A stretch of 64,000 nt of DNA. Origin: PHAA01 sp964494735. Its GTDB lineage: Bacteria > Bacillota > Syntrophomonadia > Syntrophomonadales > Syntrophomonadaceae. The DNA lies in NCBI GenBank assembly GCA_964494735.1, contig CAZBSD010000002.1, positions 1-64,000 of the forward strand, read 5' to 3'. The position numbers and the translations under genes are program-made. Below the pieces are notes generated by a model, which was not told the origin of the DNA, did no database searches, and was given only the letters and a program-made list of their open reading frames with translations. Positions 1 through 8,008 of the stretch are shown piece after piece (the stretch's first letter is position 1; the number at the start of each line of letters is the position of its first letter).

Positions 1-620
1 AGCATCAGGGTCAGAGCCCCCACATAATCCGGATTCATTGCATTGAGGATCTGGGCCGTATGGCGGGCATGATCTACCGCCTTCGGGGTGCGACCGGCCA
101 ATCCCAGCAGAATCGTTACCGACAGCAGTATCCCGGCTCGCCTGATCTTGCGCCCCGCTTCCACCATCTCCTCGTAGGTGACTCCTTTTCTTATCTCAGC
201 CAGCAACTCGCGATCACCGGTTTCCACCCCCAGATAGGCGATGGTCAAACCGGCAGCCTTCAAGGCGGTCAGCTCGCTCATCTCCTTGGCCAGGATACTA
301 TCCGGGCTGGCATAGACACCGACATGTTTGAGGCTGGGGAATGTCTGGTATAGTACGGTTATTATCTCCAGCAAATCGGAGGTAGGCATGGCCAGAGCGT
401 CGCCATCAGCCAAAAATACCTTATACAGATCACCGTAGTATTGTTTGGCTGCCCGTATGTCCGCCAATATCTCGGCCTGACTGCGTACCCGATATTTTTT
501 ATCTTTATACATCGCACAGAATGTACAGCGATTGTGGGAACAACCGACCGTGCACTGTAAAATATAACTCCTGGCCTCACTGGGCGGCCTGAAAATGTTT
601 CCTTCGTATCTCAAAACCAT
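1..620 (-). CDS. Radical SAM protein, partial (C-terminus beyond left edge)
   Basis: The frame stays open from an ATG at 620 to the window edge, so about 206 N-terminal residues are visible. AGGAGG lies just upstream of the ATG at about 622-628. Near residues 23-35 the protein has CTVGCSHNRCTFC; the cysteines at about 27, 32 and 35 fit a [4Fe-4S] cluster of a radical SAM enzyme, and a GVETGDRELL segment later fits the TIM-barrel core. The family resembles the COG1032-type radical SAM proteins found widely in anaerobes, whose substrate is mostly unknown. The upstream region (621-720) is AT-rich and contains two TATAAT-like hexamers on the minus strand without a good -35. It is transcribed away from the spore protein gene. 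The family call is good; the function is not known. Confidence 0.8.
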   Translation of the reverse strand, partial: MVLRYEGNIFRPPSEARSYILQCTVGCSHNRCTFCAMYKDKKYRVRSQAEILADIRAAKQYYGDLYKVFLADGDALAMPTSDLLEIITVLYQTFPSLKHVGVYASPDSILAKEMSELTALKAAGLTIAYLGVETGDRELLAEIRKGVTYEEMVEAGRKIRRAGILLSVTILLGLAGRTPKAVDHARHTAQILNAMNPDYVGALTLM

Positions 621-794
621 GCCTCCTGGAAAATATATTATAAAACAAGTATTTCCGCCCTATTCGAGCGGTCCTTTATTATTATACCGGGATTAACGCG
701 GTAATACATTACATTTATATAATTATTTGAGCGGTATCAGATTCCATTCCCATGGGAGAATATATGATGCGGGTTTTGAAAAGGAGGATATCAG

Positions 795-968
795 TTGGCT
801 AGAAGAAGGCGTATCATGTCCGAGCAACTCAAATATGAAATTGCCCGTGAATTAGGTGTGGACCAAGTTGTAGCCAGCCAGGGATGGGGCGATGTCAGCT
901 CCAGGGACTGCGGCAACATGGTTGCCAAAGCCATTGAAATCGCTGAACGAAGCCTGGGTTCCAGATAA
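795..968 (+). CDS. Small acid-soluble spore protein, alpha/beta type
   Basis: A 57-residue protein starts with TTG at 795 behind a perfect AAGGAGG (781-787). It carries the alpha/beta SASP signatures: LKYEIARELGV near residues 12-22 and GDVSSRDCGNMV near 32-43, ending AIEIAERSLGSR. These proteins coat DNA in the forespore, protect it from UV and heat, and are degraded by the GPR protease at germination. The basic N-terminal run MARRRR is slightly unusual. The gene is monocistronic on the plus strand, flanked by minus-strand genes and followed by a hairpin terminator. It would be expected to use SigG, but I could not see a convincing SigG promoter: the upstream stretch has GTATC at 734 and ATATA at 760 with 19-20 bp between. 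Confidence 0.93.
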   Translation: MARRRRIMSEQLKYEIARELGVDQVVASQGWGDVSSRDCGNMVAKAIEIAERSLGSR

Positions 969-993
969 CTGCCGTGTTTTTGATGAGCCCGCC

Positions 994-1452
994 TCAACCG
1001 GGGGGAATTTCCTCCCCGGTTTTATTACGCTTTCTCTTCCCGGTTTGACTTTTACCTACAAACCCCGATATCCAGTAAATAATTATGAAAAAAATGATTC
1101 CCCAAATGACGTTCCAAAAGTAACCCGCCGCGATCAGCACCCCCAACACGGCGCTCAATAGCAGGGCGGCCGCGGTCGTGATTCCTTCCACGCTTTTATC
1201 CTGGTTGACATAGATCATCCCCGCAAACAGAAATCCCAGCGCCGAAAGGATCTGGGCGGTCAGGCGGGTGGGGTCTCCCACCCCGGGGGTCTCTTCATAC
1301 AAACCGGTGGCCACGATATAGAGCAGGGCCGAACTTGCAGTCACGATGCCAAACACCCGGGCCGACTTGGTCTTATCCTGCCGGTTGCTTAATATCCCCA
1401 GCATAAATCCGACTATCCCGGCCAGGGTCAGCCGCAGCAGGTAGACTTCCAC
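994..1452 (-). CDS. MgtC/SapB-like membrane protein (short form)
   Basis: About 152 residues with four to five hydrophobic segments. The core DPTRLTAQILSALGFLFAG matches the conserved region of the MgtC/SapB family (DP.R.AAQV..GIGFLGAG), followed by VEGITTAAALLL, matching VRGLTTAA. MgtC proteins are inner-membrane factors linked to magnesium stress and other roles; the biochemical activity is unclear. The C-terminal soluble ACT-like domain of longer members is missing and replaced by a short basic tail. The GTG start at 1452 is chosen because it lies 2 bp after the guaB stop and no better ribosome site lies upstream, which suggests translational coupling with guaB. A second, full-length MgtC gene lies at 22779-23441. 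Confidence 0.75.
   Translation of the reverse strand: MEVYLLRLTLAGIVGFMLGILSNRQDKTKSARVFGIVTASSALLYIVATGLYEETPGVGDPTRLTAQILSALGFLFAGMIYVNQDKSVEGITTAAALLLSAVLGVLIAAGYFWNVIWGIIFFIIIYWISGFVGKSQTGKRKRNKTGEEIPPG
996..1027. terminator. Bidirectional intrinsic terminator
   Basis: AACCGGGG (996-1003) pairs with CCCCGGTT (1014-1021), and the 10-nt loop can itself pair as GGAA/TTCC. A T-rich TTATTA follows on the plus strand. It serves the spore protein gene; on the other strand it overlaps the last codons of the MgtC-like gene. Confidence 0.75.
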
Positions 1453-1454
1453 TT

Positions 1455-2909
1455 TTACAGAACCTGGTAGTTGGGGGCCTCTTTGGTTATAAAAACATCG
1501 TGGGGGTGGCTTTCCATCAATCCGGCATTTGATATCCGAATAAACCTGGTGGATGTCTTCAATTCTTCGATATTGACTACCCCGCAATAGCCCATCCCGG
1601 CTCTCAGTCCGCCCACCAACTGGAATATGGTTTCAGAGACTGAACCCTTAAAGGGTATGCGGCCTTCAATGCCTTCCGGAACCAGTTTCTGAGCGTCTTC
1701 CTGGAAGTAGCGGTCACTGCTGCCTTCCGACATAGCGCCCAGCGATCCCATTCCCCGGTAAACCTTGTAGCGCCGACCCTGCAGCACCACTTCTTCACCG
1801 GGACTCTCCTCGGTGCCCGCCAACAGGTTGCCCATCATGACTGAATCGGCACCGGCGGCGATGGCTTTGACGATATCGCCGGAATATTTTATCCCGCCAT
1901 CAGCTATGATGGGGATGTTGTATCGGCTGGCGGCTGCGGCACAATCAACTATGGCGGTTATCTGAGGTATGCCGATTCCGGCCACCACCCTGGTTGTGCA
2001 TATGGAACCAGGTCCAATTCCCACTTTGATCGCATCGGCACCAGCCTTGATGAGGGCTTCGGTGGCTTCTCCGGTACCTACGTTGCCGGCAATCACTTCT
2101 ACCGTCGGGAACTTGGCTTTAATGCTTTTGACCATCTGAATAACACCTTCGGAATGACCGTGAGCGGTGTCGACTACCAGCACATCCACTCCTGCATCCT
2201 TGAGGGCTTCCACCCTTTCCAGGGTGTCTTTGGCTGTGCCTACGGCGGCCCCGACAATCAGTCTCCCCCGGCCATCCTTGGCAGCCCGGGGGTATTTCTG
2301 GGTCTTCTCGATGTCCTTGATGGTTATCAATCCCATCAGGTTATAATCATCGTCCACCAGGGGCAGCTTCTCAATCTTATAGGTGCGCAACAGCTGCATG
2401 GCTTGTTCCATGGTCGTTCCTACCGGCGCGGTAACTAATTTATCACTGGTCATGATATTCCGGATGGGCTGTTCGAAATCGGTCTCAAAACGCAGGTCGC
2501 GGTTGGTGAGGATACCGACCAGTCTCCTGCCCTCGGTGATGGGTACCCCGGAAATATGGTAATGTTCCATTATTTTTAGGGCATCAGTGACTTTATTGTC
2601 CGGGGATAAAAAGAAGGGATCGGAAATGATGCCGTGTTCGGACCTCTTGACCCGGTCTACCATGCGGGCCTGTTCTTCGATAGTCATGTTTTTATGAATG
2701 ATACCGATACCACCCTCGCGGGCCATGGCGATAGCCATTCGCGACTCGGTGACGGTATCCATGCCGGCGCTCATGATCGGGGTTTCCAACCGTACGGTTC
2801 TGGTGAGCTGGGTGGAAACATCTACATCATTGGGCAACACAGTCGAATGTCCCGGGATAAGAAGAACATCGTCGAAAGTGAGACCTTCTTTGCTGAATCT
2901 CTCCGTCAT
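1455..2909 (-). CDS. guaB: Inosine-5'-monophosphate dehydrogenase
   Basis: A 484-residue cytosolic enzyme that oxidises IMP to XMP with NAD, the committed step to guanine nucleotides. The N-terminus has FSKEGLTFDDVLLIPG. Two CBS domains (about residues 95-210) interrupt the TIM barrel, which carries the active-site loop GPGSICTTR with the catalytic cysteine and, later, the YRGMGSLGAM flap segment. The ATG at 2909 is preceded by GAGGAGG at 8-nt spacing; an upstream in-frame extension of 52 codons lacks family similarity and is left out. I saw no purine-riboswitch fold in the 200-bp leader. The MgtC-like gene follows 2 bp after the stop codon. Confidence 0.97.
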   Translation of the reverse strand: MTERFSKEGLTFDDVLLIPGHSTVLPNDVDVSTQLTRTVRLETPIMSAGMDTVTESRMAIAMAREGGIGIIHKNMTIEEQARMVDRVKRSEHGIISDPFFLSPDNKVTDALKIMEHYHISGVPITEGRRLVGILTNRDLRFETDFEQPIRNIMTSDKLVTAPVGTTMEQAMQLLRTYKIEKLPLVDDDYNLMGLITIKDIEKTQKYPRAAKDGRGRLIVGAAVGTAKDTLERVEALKDAGVDVLVVDTAHGHSEGVIQMVKSIKAKFPTVEVIAGNVGTGEATEALIKAGADAIKVGIGPGSICTTRVVAGIGIPQITAIVDCAAAASRYNIPIIADGGIKYSGDIVKAIAAGADSVMMGNLLAGTEESPGEEVVLQGRRYKVYRGMGSLGAMSEGSSDRYFQEDAQKLVPEGIEGRIPFKGSVSETIFQLVGGLRAGMGYCGVVNIEELKTSTRFIRISNAGLMESHPHDVFITKEAPNYQVL

Positions 2910-3032
2910 TTGTTTGGCCTCCTCGTAAAATTTCAAACTATGATATCTTATTGTAACCCAATAATCAATAGCAGCGCTATCGACAGGGAATTGTCGATTA
3001 ATTTTCTCATCTCCGGCCGGTGCCAAAATAAA

Positions 3033-3071
3033 ACCGCCGGGCAGGCCCGTTTGAGGGCGTTGCATGGCGGT
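3033..3071 (-). terminator. Possible intrinsic terminator after ymxH
   Basis: On the minus strand ACCGCC (3071-3066) pairs with GGCGGT (3038-3033), with an inner GCCC/GGGC stem, and is followed by TTTATTTT. It lies downstream of the ymxH-like gene and upstream of guaB. The stem is interrupted, so the call is moderate. Confidence 0.4.
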
Positions 3072-3126
3072 AACAACTGTTCTTAAATTGCGGGGGCCAG
3101 ACCATCCAATAGTCCCGGGCGGACAA

Positions 3127-3396
3127 TTATATGGAACTGTTTTTTAAACGCATGTGGGTATTGTCCAATTCCACTACGATCACCTCACGGCCTATCTTTT
3201 TGACCGCTTCCCAAGGGATGACAAGTTTTTGCCGATCGGTCCAAAAATTAAGCATATTTCCGCGGTTGGGCAGAATTATGGATACTATCTGCCCGCTCTC
3301 GTCATCGAGCAGCAGGTCCGATTCACCCACCGTGCCCATCCGCATACCGTCATAGATATTGACCATCTCCTTGCCCACCAAATCGTTGAGCCGCAT
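3127..3396 (-). CDS. ymxH: YlmC/YmxH family sporulation protein (PRC-barrel)
   Basis: An 89-residue protein of the PRC-barrel fold, beginning MRLNDLVGKEMVNIYDG and containing DLLLDDESGQIVSIILP. In Bacillus and Clostridia this family is linked to sporulation and lies directly after the M16 peptidase gene, as here apart from the intervening dut. There are two candidate starts, ATG at 3402 and ATG at 3396; the second has GGGGG at about 7 nt spacing and matches the usual family N-terminus, so it is preferred. The exact role of the protein is unknown. Confidence 0.88.
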   Translation of the reverse strand: MRLNDLVGKEMVNIYDGMRMGTVGESDLLLDDESGQIVSIILPNRGNMLNFWTDRQKLVIPWEAVKKIGREVIVVELDNTHMRLKNSSI

Positions 3397-3407
3397 CTCC
3401 ATACCCC

Positions 3408-3845
3408 CTATACTCCGGTATGTCCGAATCCCCCGGCCCCGCGCTCGGTGCTGTCCAGTCCTTCCACCTCAATAATTTCCGGCTTCAGTACCCGGGCAAA
3501 GACCATCTGGGCGATCCTTTCACCTCTGAGTAATGTATACTCTTTGTCCCCCAGATTTATAACAATAAGCTTGATTTCTCCACGATAATCGGCATCGATG
3601 GTACCGGGGGTATTGAGCAGGGTAAGGCCGTGTTGGATGGCTAAACCGCTGCGGGGCCTGATCTGAGCCTCACAATCGGCGGGGAGAGCTATGGCTATCC
3701 CGGTCGGCACCAATACCCGCTGTCCCACTCCGATCACCAGCGGTTCCGCATTGGCGGCATATATGTCCATACCCGCCGCACCCGGGGTCATGAACCGGGG
3801 CAAGGGCAAGTCGAAGGAATGCAGCCGGTTTACAAGCACCCTCAT
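3408..3845 (-). CDS. dut: Deoxyuridine 5'-triphosphate nucleotidohydrolase
   Basis: A 145-residue trimeric dUTPase that hydrolyses dUTP to dUMP and pyrophosphate, keeping uracil out of DNA. The conserved motifs are visible: AGMDIYA (I), RPRSGLA (II), the GTIDADYRGEI segment with the catalytic aspartate (III), ERIAQMVF (IV) and the C-terminal GAGGFGHTG phosphate-binding tail (V). The ATG at 3845 overlaps the TGA of the M16 peptidase gene (ATGA), so the two are translationally coupled; the longer reading from 3860 is rejected. Placing dut between the peptidase gene and ymxH differs from the Bacillus order. Confidence 0.96.
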   Translation of the reverse strand: MRVLVNRLHSFDLPLPRFMTPGAAGMDIYAANAEPLVIGVGQRVLVPTGIAIALPADCEAQIRPRSGLAIQHGLTLLNTPGTIDADYRGEIKLIVINLGDKEYTLLRGERIAQMVFARVLKPEIIEVEGLDSTERGAGGFGHTGV

Positions 3846-5116
3846 TGGTTGCCCCACCACTTGGCCAATTCCTTCTCCACTGCCGGCAACACTTCATTGT
3901 TGCCGATGGCGGCAATCGAGAACTGCTGGCGGTCGAATATACGGCTGGCCATGTCCTTGACGGTGGCAGCCTCAACTGCGTATAACCGCTCAATGATTTC
4001 TTCAGTGCTCATTATGTCATCGTACATCAACACCGCCCGGCCTATCCTGGTCATCCGGTTCATCACGCTTTCCAGCCCCAGTGAGAGGCTGGACTTCATC
4101 AGCTTTTTGGTGCGGTTGACCTCCTCGTCGGTTACCCCCCGCTCCATGAAGCGCTCGATTTCCTGATACAGGTTGATGCTGAATTTATCGATATTGGCGG
4201 CACTGGTTCCTATATAAATACTGAACAAACCGGTGTCGGAGTAACTGGCTGGGGATGAGAAGACCGAATAAGCAAGTCCCAATTCCTCCCGCAGCTTCTG
4301 AAACAGTCGCGAACTCATGCCGCCACCCAGGATACTGTTCATGACATTCTGGGTATAGCGCTGCTCATCGTGATAGGATATCCCCGGGACACCCAGGCAA
4401 ATCTGCAACTGTTCGACGTCCTTGGGTATCATTTTGATAAATGGCAGATTGAACTGAGGTTGATCCGCCGGTTTAACCGGGACAGCCCCTCGATAACCTT
4501 CCAGTTTGCCCTCCAGGTAATCCTTTACCTTTAGGGGATCAATATTACCGGCCACCGAAATGATCATATTGCCGGGAACATAATTACGGCGGTAAAAGGC
4601 AAACAGTTCTTCCCGCTCCATGGCACTGATCGACTGCGATGTGCCCAGGATGGAATTTCCCATGGTATGGCCTTCCCAAAATTTGCGGGCAAAGACATCA
4701 TGGATCAGTTCGTCGGGAGTATCTTCATACATGTTGATCTCTTCCATGATGACCTGGCGCTCGACGTCAAAATCATTGTCGGCCAGTAATGAATTAAAGA
4801 CCATATCGCAGAGAATATCTGTAGCTGCGTAAATGTCTTCATCCAGGGTCCGGGCATAGAAGCAGGTGTGTTCCTTTGCGGTGTAGGCGTTCAATTGACC
4901 GCCCATCCCCTCCATGCTCTCGGCGATATCACGGGCACTCCGCTCCGGCGTCCCCTTAAACAGCATGTGCTCAATAAAATGACTGGCACCTGCCAGACTT
5001 GGGGATTCGTATCGCGATCCAACTTTGATATATATTCCTATCGCCGCCGATTTTACATAAGGTATGTCTTCCATAACCAGTTTGGCGCCATTGCCAAGCT
5101 CCCACCTGTATATCAT
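3842..5116 (-). CDS. mlpA: M16 family zinc peptidase (MlpA/YmxG-like)
   Basis: A 424-residue insulinase/processing-peptidase-like protein. The inverted zinc motif HFIEH lies near residue 50, and the third ligand is the glutamate in VIMEEINMYEDTPDE about 75 residues later. The second, inactive-type M16 half (AYSVFSSPASYSDTGLFSIYIG) is also present. The Bacillus homologue lies in the same place between ylxY and ymxH. The start at 5116 gives the usual MIYRWELGNGAKLV N-terminus and has a G-rich ribosome site; another ATG at 5131 is possible. The dacF-like gene ends 17 bp upstream, so the genes are probably co-transcribed. The physiological substrate is not known. Confidence 0.92.
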   Translation of the reverse strand: MIYRWELGNGAKLVMEDIPYVKSAAIGIYIKVGSRYESPSLAGASHFIEHMLFKGTPERSARDIAESMEGMGGQLNAYTAKEHTCFYARTLDEDIYAATDILCDMVFNSLLADNDFDVERQVIMEEINMYEDTPDELIHDVFARKFWEGHTMGNSILGTSQSISAMEREELFAFYRRNYVPGNMIISVAGNIDPLKVKDYLEGKLEGYRGAVPVKPADQPQFNLPFIKMIPKDVEQLQICLGVPGISYHDEQRYTQNVMNSILGGGMSSRLFQKLREELGLAYSVFSSPASYSDTGLFSIYIGTSAANIDKFSINLYQEIERFMERGVTDEEVNRTKKLMKSSLSLGLESVMNRMTRIGRAVLMYDDIMSTEEIIERLYAVEAATVKDMASRIFDRQQFSIAAIGNNEVLPAVEKELAKWWGNQ

Positions 5117-5133
5117 ATTGTTTTCCCCCATCC

Positions 5134-6294
5134 TCAGGTTCCTATCTTTTCGCCCCAGCCAGCCCTGACGTTTTCGATCCACTGTTGAACCAGACGTTGT
5201 CCCAGCCATGATTGCTTGCCGATATCGCTCTGGCTCACCAAAGCCGTGCTCTGATAATAACGGCCATTAATATATATGCTTATTTCGCCCAGGGCCTGAT
5301 TCTGTTTTACCGGTGCATCAAGATTATATTGTAACCTCACGATTTTTTCAATGCCATCTATATCCTCACCCAACCATAACCGGACATCCTCGGCCGGCAC
5401 AACCTCGGCCCATCCCGGTTGACCTTGGTTTACTTTCACACTCTTGAACGATTGCTCGCTGTCGATTAGTTTCTGAAGGGTAGTACTCTGGAAACCATAA
5501 TCCAGCAACCGGACACAGTCTCCCTGGCGGTCGCTGGAGCGCAGAGCTACTGCGATCAGGCCCCGATCCTTGCGGGTAGCGGAAGCGACCAAGCATTTGC
5601 CGGCGTCATCGGTGGTCCCGGTCTTGATTCCGTCCGCTCCTGAATAGCCCACCAGAAACCCCGCGTTGGTGTTTCTGATAGTTAATGGCTGCAAATAAGC
5701 GGGATGCTTGAAGGTTGTCTCGACCGTACCGACCAGCTCTTTGACGGCCGGCTTGGAGAGGGCATAGCGTCCCATCAGGGCCAGGTCATAGGCGGTACTG
5801 TAGTGATTTTTGGCGGGGAGGCCGGAAGAGTTCTGGAATCTGGTATTGGCCGCGCCGATCAGGAAGGCTTTCTTGGACATCAGGTAGGCGAAGAACTGCT
5901 CGCTGCCGCCCACATGCTCGGCCAGTACCACCGCTGCATCGTTGGCGGAACGTATCAGGCCCACTTTCAGCAGTTCGCCCACCGTCAGTTTCTGCCCCGC
6001 CTTCAAGCCTATGGTGTATTCGGCCGTTCGGTCGGCGTTGGCGGTGACTTCCGCCACCTCATCCAGACCAGCATATTCAACCGCCAGAATAGCAGTCATG
6101 ATCTTGGTGGTGCTGGCCATAGGTCTTTCGGTAGAGGCGTTCTGGCCATATATATACTGGCCGCTGGCGGTATCGATCACACAGTAGTACTGCGAGGTCA
6201 GGCGCGGGGCCGCCGCCGCCGAAGCGGGATTTAACCAACCAATCAGAGCGATGATGGTTACCAGCGCAGCTATCCTTCTGCGGTTCCTACTCAC
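5134..6294 (-). CDS. D-alanyl-D-alanine carboxypeptidase (S11 family, DacF-like)
   Basis: A 386-residue exported penicillin-binding protein. It has a signal peptide (MSRNRRRIAALVTIIALIG, cleavage probably after PASA near residue 27). Penicillin-binding motifs follow: STTK near residue 62 with the nucleophilic serine, SAND near 117, and KTGTT near 224. A C-terminal S11-type beta domain is present, followed by an amphipathic tail. It removes the terminal D-Ala from peptidoglycan stem peptides at the outer membrane face. Its start overlaps the end of the deacetylase gene by 8 bp. Given the spore genes around it a DacF-like role is plausible, but the subfamily cannot be settled by eye. Confidence 0.94.
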   Translation of the reverse strand: MSRNRRRIAALVTIIALIGWLNPASAAAAPRLTSQYYCVIDTASGQYIYGQNASTERPMASTTKIMTAILAVEYAGLDEVAEVTANADRTAEYTIGLKAGQKLTVGELLKVGLIRSANDAAVVLAEHVGGSEQFFAYLMSKKAFLIGAANTRFQNSSGLPAKNHYSTAYDLALMGRYALSKPAVKELVGTVETTFKHPAYLQPLTIRNTNAGFLVGYSGADGIKTGTTDDAGKCLVASATRKDRGLIAVALRSSDRQGDCVRLLDYGFQSTTLQKLIDSEQSFKSVKVNQGQPGWAEVVPAEDVRLWLGEDIDGIEKIVRLQYNLDAPVKQNQALGEISIYINGRYYQSTALVSQSDIGKQSWLGQRLVQQWIENVRAGWGEKIGT

Positions 6295-7027
6295 TATCGC
6301 TGCCCGCCTTGGAACTGCCGCCGGTGATCTTGGCGATGCTCACCATCTCGTATTTTTGGGACTGCAATTGGTCCAGCATGGTAGGCAGGGCCTTGACGGT
6401 CGGTTCAGTGGGATGCATTAGTATTATCGCATCATTGTGTACTTTCTTCATGACCCGGTTGACGATGGTAGCCGGTTCCGGTTTCTGCCAATCTATGGTG
6501 TCCACGCTCCACATTATATACTGGTAGCCGATCCCGTTCACCGCGTTCACCAGACGGGGATTGTATTCCCCATAGGGGGAGGCAAAGAATGTGGACTTTT
6601 GCCCGGTTATGTTGAAAATGATGTCTTCAGCCTTCTTGATCTCAGTGGCCACCTCTTCGGAACTCAAGGCGTTGAAATGCACATGGCGGTAACCATGATT
6701 CTGGATGCTGTGCCCCGCCTCCGCCATCTGCTTGAGCATGGCTGGGTTCTTCTCCGCCCAGCGACCGGTTACGAAGAAGGTCACCTGAGCATTGCTCTTC
6801 TGAAACTCCTTCAACATGGCCGGCAGATGCTCTTCACCCCAGTCTACATTGACGGTGATGGCCACCGCTTTGGTTCCGCTGTTGCCCTGGAAGATGGGTT
6901 CCGGTCCTGCGGTAGGCACACTCCGGTCGGGCAGCGAGGAAAACAGTAATCCTGCCGCCAAACAAACCAGGACGATGACACCACTGGCTGCAATCAAGGT
7001 CCTTTTGGGAAGGAATAATAGTCTCAC
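6287..7027 (-). CDS. ylxY: Polysaccharide deacetylase-like protein (YlxY type)
   Basis: A 246-residue protein with an N-terminal membrane anchor (LIAASGVIVLVCLAAGLL) and a NodB-homology domain. The first metal motif reads NVDWGEE instead of the usual TFDDG, so the first aspartate is kept and the second is a tryptophan. The second motif HGYRH keeps both histidines. Later segments ASPYGEYNP and ILMHPTEPT match motifs 3 and 5. The position between pnp and the M16 peptidase gene matches ylxY of Bacillus. If active it would remove N-acetyl groups from peptidoglycan-like glycan, but the altered motif leaves activity uncertain. Confidence 0.85.
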   Translation of the reverse strand: MRLLFLPKRTLIAASGVIVLVCLAAGLLFSSLPDRSVPTAGPEPIFQGNSGTKAVAITVNVDWGEEHLPAMLKEFQKSNAQVTFFVTGRWAEKNPAMLKQMAEAGHSIQNHGYRHVHFNALSSEEVATEIKKAEDIIFNITGQKSTFFASPYGEYNPRLVNAVNGIGYQYIMWSVDTIDWQKPEPATIVNRVMKKVHNDAIILMHPTEPTVKALPTMLDQLQSQKYEMVSIAKITGGSSKAGSDSE

Positions 7028-7029
7028 AG

Positions 7030-7824
7030 TTACTCCGCTCCTCTCAATTCAACATAGACTCGGCCGTTGTATAGGGATGCCCGGATAATTACCGGGCCGC
7101 TGCGGTTATTCTGGAACTTCAGGTCCAGGCCGCCGTAATCGACGGTGGCGTCCCGTCCCTCGGGAACGTAGTGGACCGGTTTGGTGTGTCCGTGGCGCTC
7201 TACAATGGCCAGGTCGGCAGCCAGGGCGGCATTATACATCGTACTGGAAACCTGGCACACACCTCCCCCGAAGCCGATATCCAACCCGCCATTGATTATT
7301 ATCGGCGCCGGCAGATAGCCCCGCTCCGGAGTACGCGGCCCGGTAGTCTGGTTGAAGGAGAATACCTGATCAGGCCATAGCAACGTATTATTGATGCTCC
7401 GGATGGCGGTGGCTATGTTTTGATAGCGGGCTGCGCTGCCATGGAACCAGGTGGTATAATTACCGATTATTGTTGCCGCGCTTCCGATCTCAGTGCTGCT
7501 GTGGCGGGGTGCCAGAGGGGTTTTCTCCAAGATTACATTTTCGCCCGGTTGGCACGCTCTGATCCTGGCCAGAGTGGTCTCGATATCCACCGTATACCCA
7601 TTCTCTTCGCTGACGATGGCGCCCGTCGCTTTGTCCAAGCGCGGTTCTGCCGGCAGTTTTTGGTACTGAAGAGCGATTCCCTGGACAACTTCCTTCAGTT
7701 CTTCCGGCAACAGCCTCTCCACCTCGATACCTTCTACGCTCACTCCGGCTTTGACCCCAAATGCATCCCGTTCTATCTTATCTATCCAGCTGGAGATTAT
7801 GGTCAGGCTGAGAAAAAAGGTCAA
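7030..7824 (-). CDS. VanW family protein
   Basis: About 264 residues from a TTG at 7824. The C-terminal half has VanW signatures: FSFNQTTGPRTPERGY, GGGVCQVSSTMYNAAL and ERHGHTKPVHYVPEGRDATV. A hydrophobic N-terminal stretch (FFLSLTIISSWI) and a region resembling the peptidoglycan-binding-like domain precede it. VanW proteins are surface-associated and widespread in Clostridia; the function is unclear. The N-terminus is doubtful: an ATG at 7859 with GAGAGGG just upstream is one base out of frame, and a single extra T in the T run at 7852-7856 would join it to this frame. That would add about 12 residues and give a better membrane anchor. Confidence 0.85.
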   Translation of the reverse strand: MTFFLSLTIISSWIDKIERDAFGVKAGVSVEGIEVERLLPEELKEVVQGIALQYQKLPAEPRLDKATGAIVSEENGYTVDIETTLARIRACQPGENVILEKTPLAPRHSSTEIGSAATIIGNYTTWFHGSAARYQNIATAIRSINNTLLWPDQVFSFNQTTGPRTPERGYLPAPIIINGGLDIGFGGGVCQVSSTMYNAALAADLAIVERHGHTKPVHYVPEGRDATVDYGGLDLKFQNNRSGPVIIRASLYNGRVYVELRGAE

Positions 7825-8008
7825 AAGAAAAAGGGTTCGGCTGTCTAATCGAAAAACATGAAACCCTCTCTTAAAAAAATAATACCCACCGCCTTAATTT
7901 TATTCTGTAAATAATATTCGGCAGTGAGCACTACTATTCAGTTTTATTTGCCTATCCAGTCGATTTCCGACCCTTCGATCAGCAACAAACCTCAATTATC
8001 ATTGCATT

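Noticed and set aside
892..1161. Plus-strand ORF across the 3' end of the spore protein gene
   Set aside because: It is in another frame than the spore protein, runs through the terminator, and has no ribosome site or family features.
2910..3126. Purine riboswitch in the guaB leader
   Set aside because: The leader shows a terminator-like stem from the preceding gene but none of the conserved purine-riboswitch loops.
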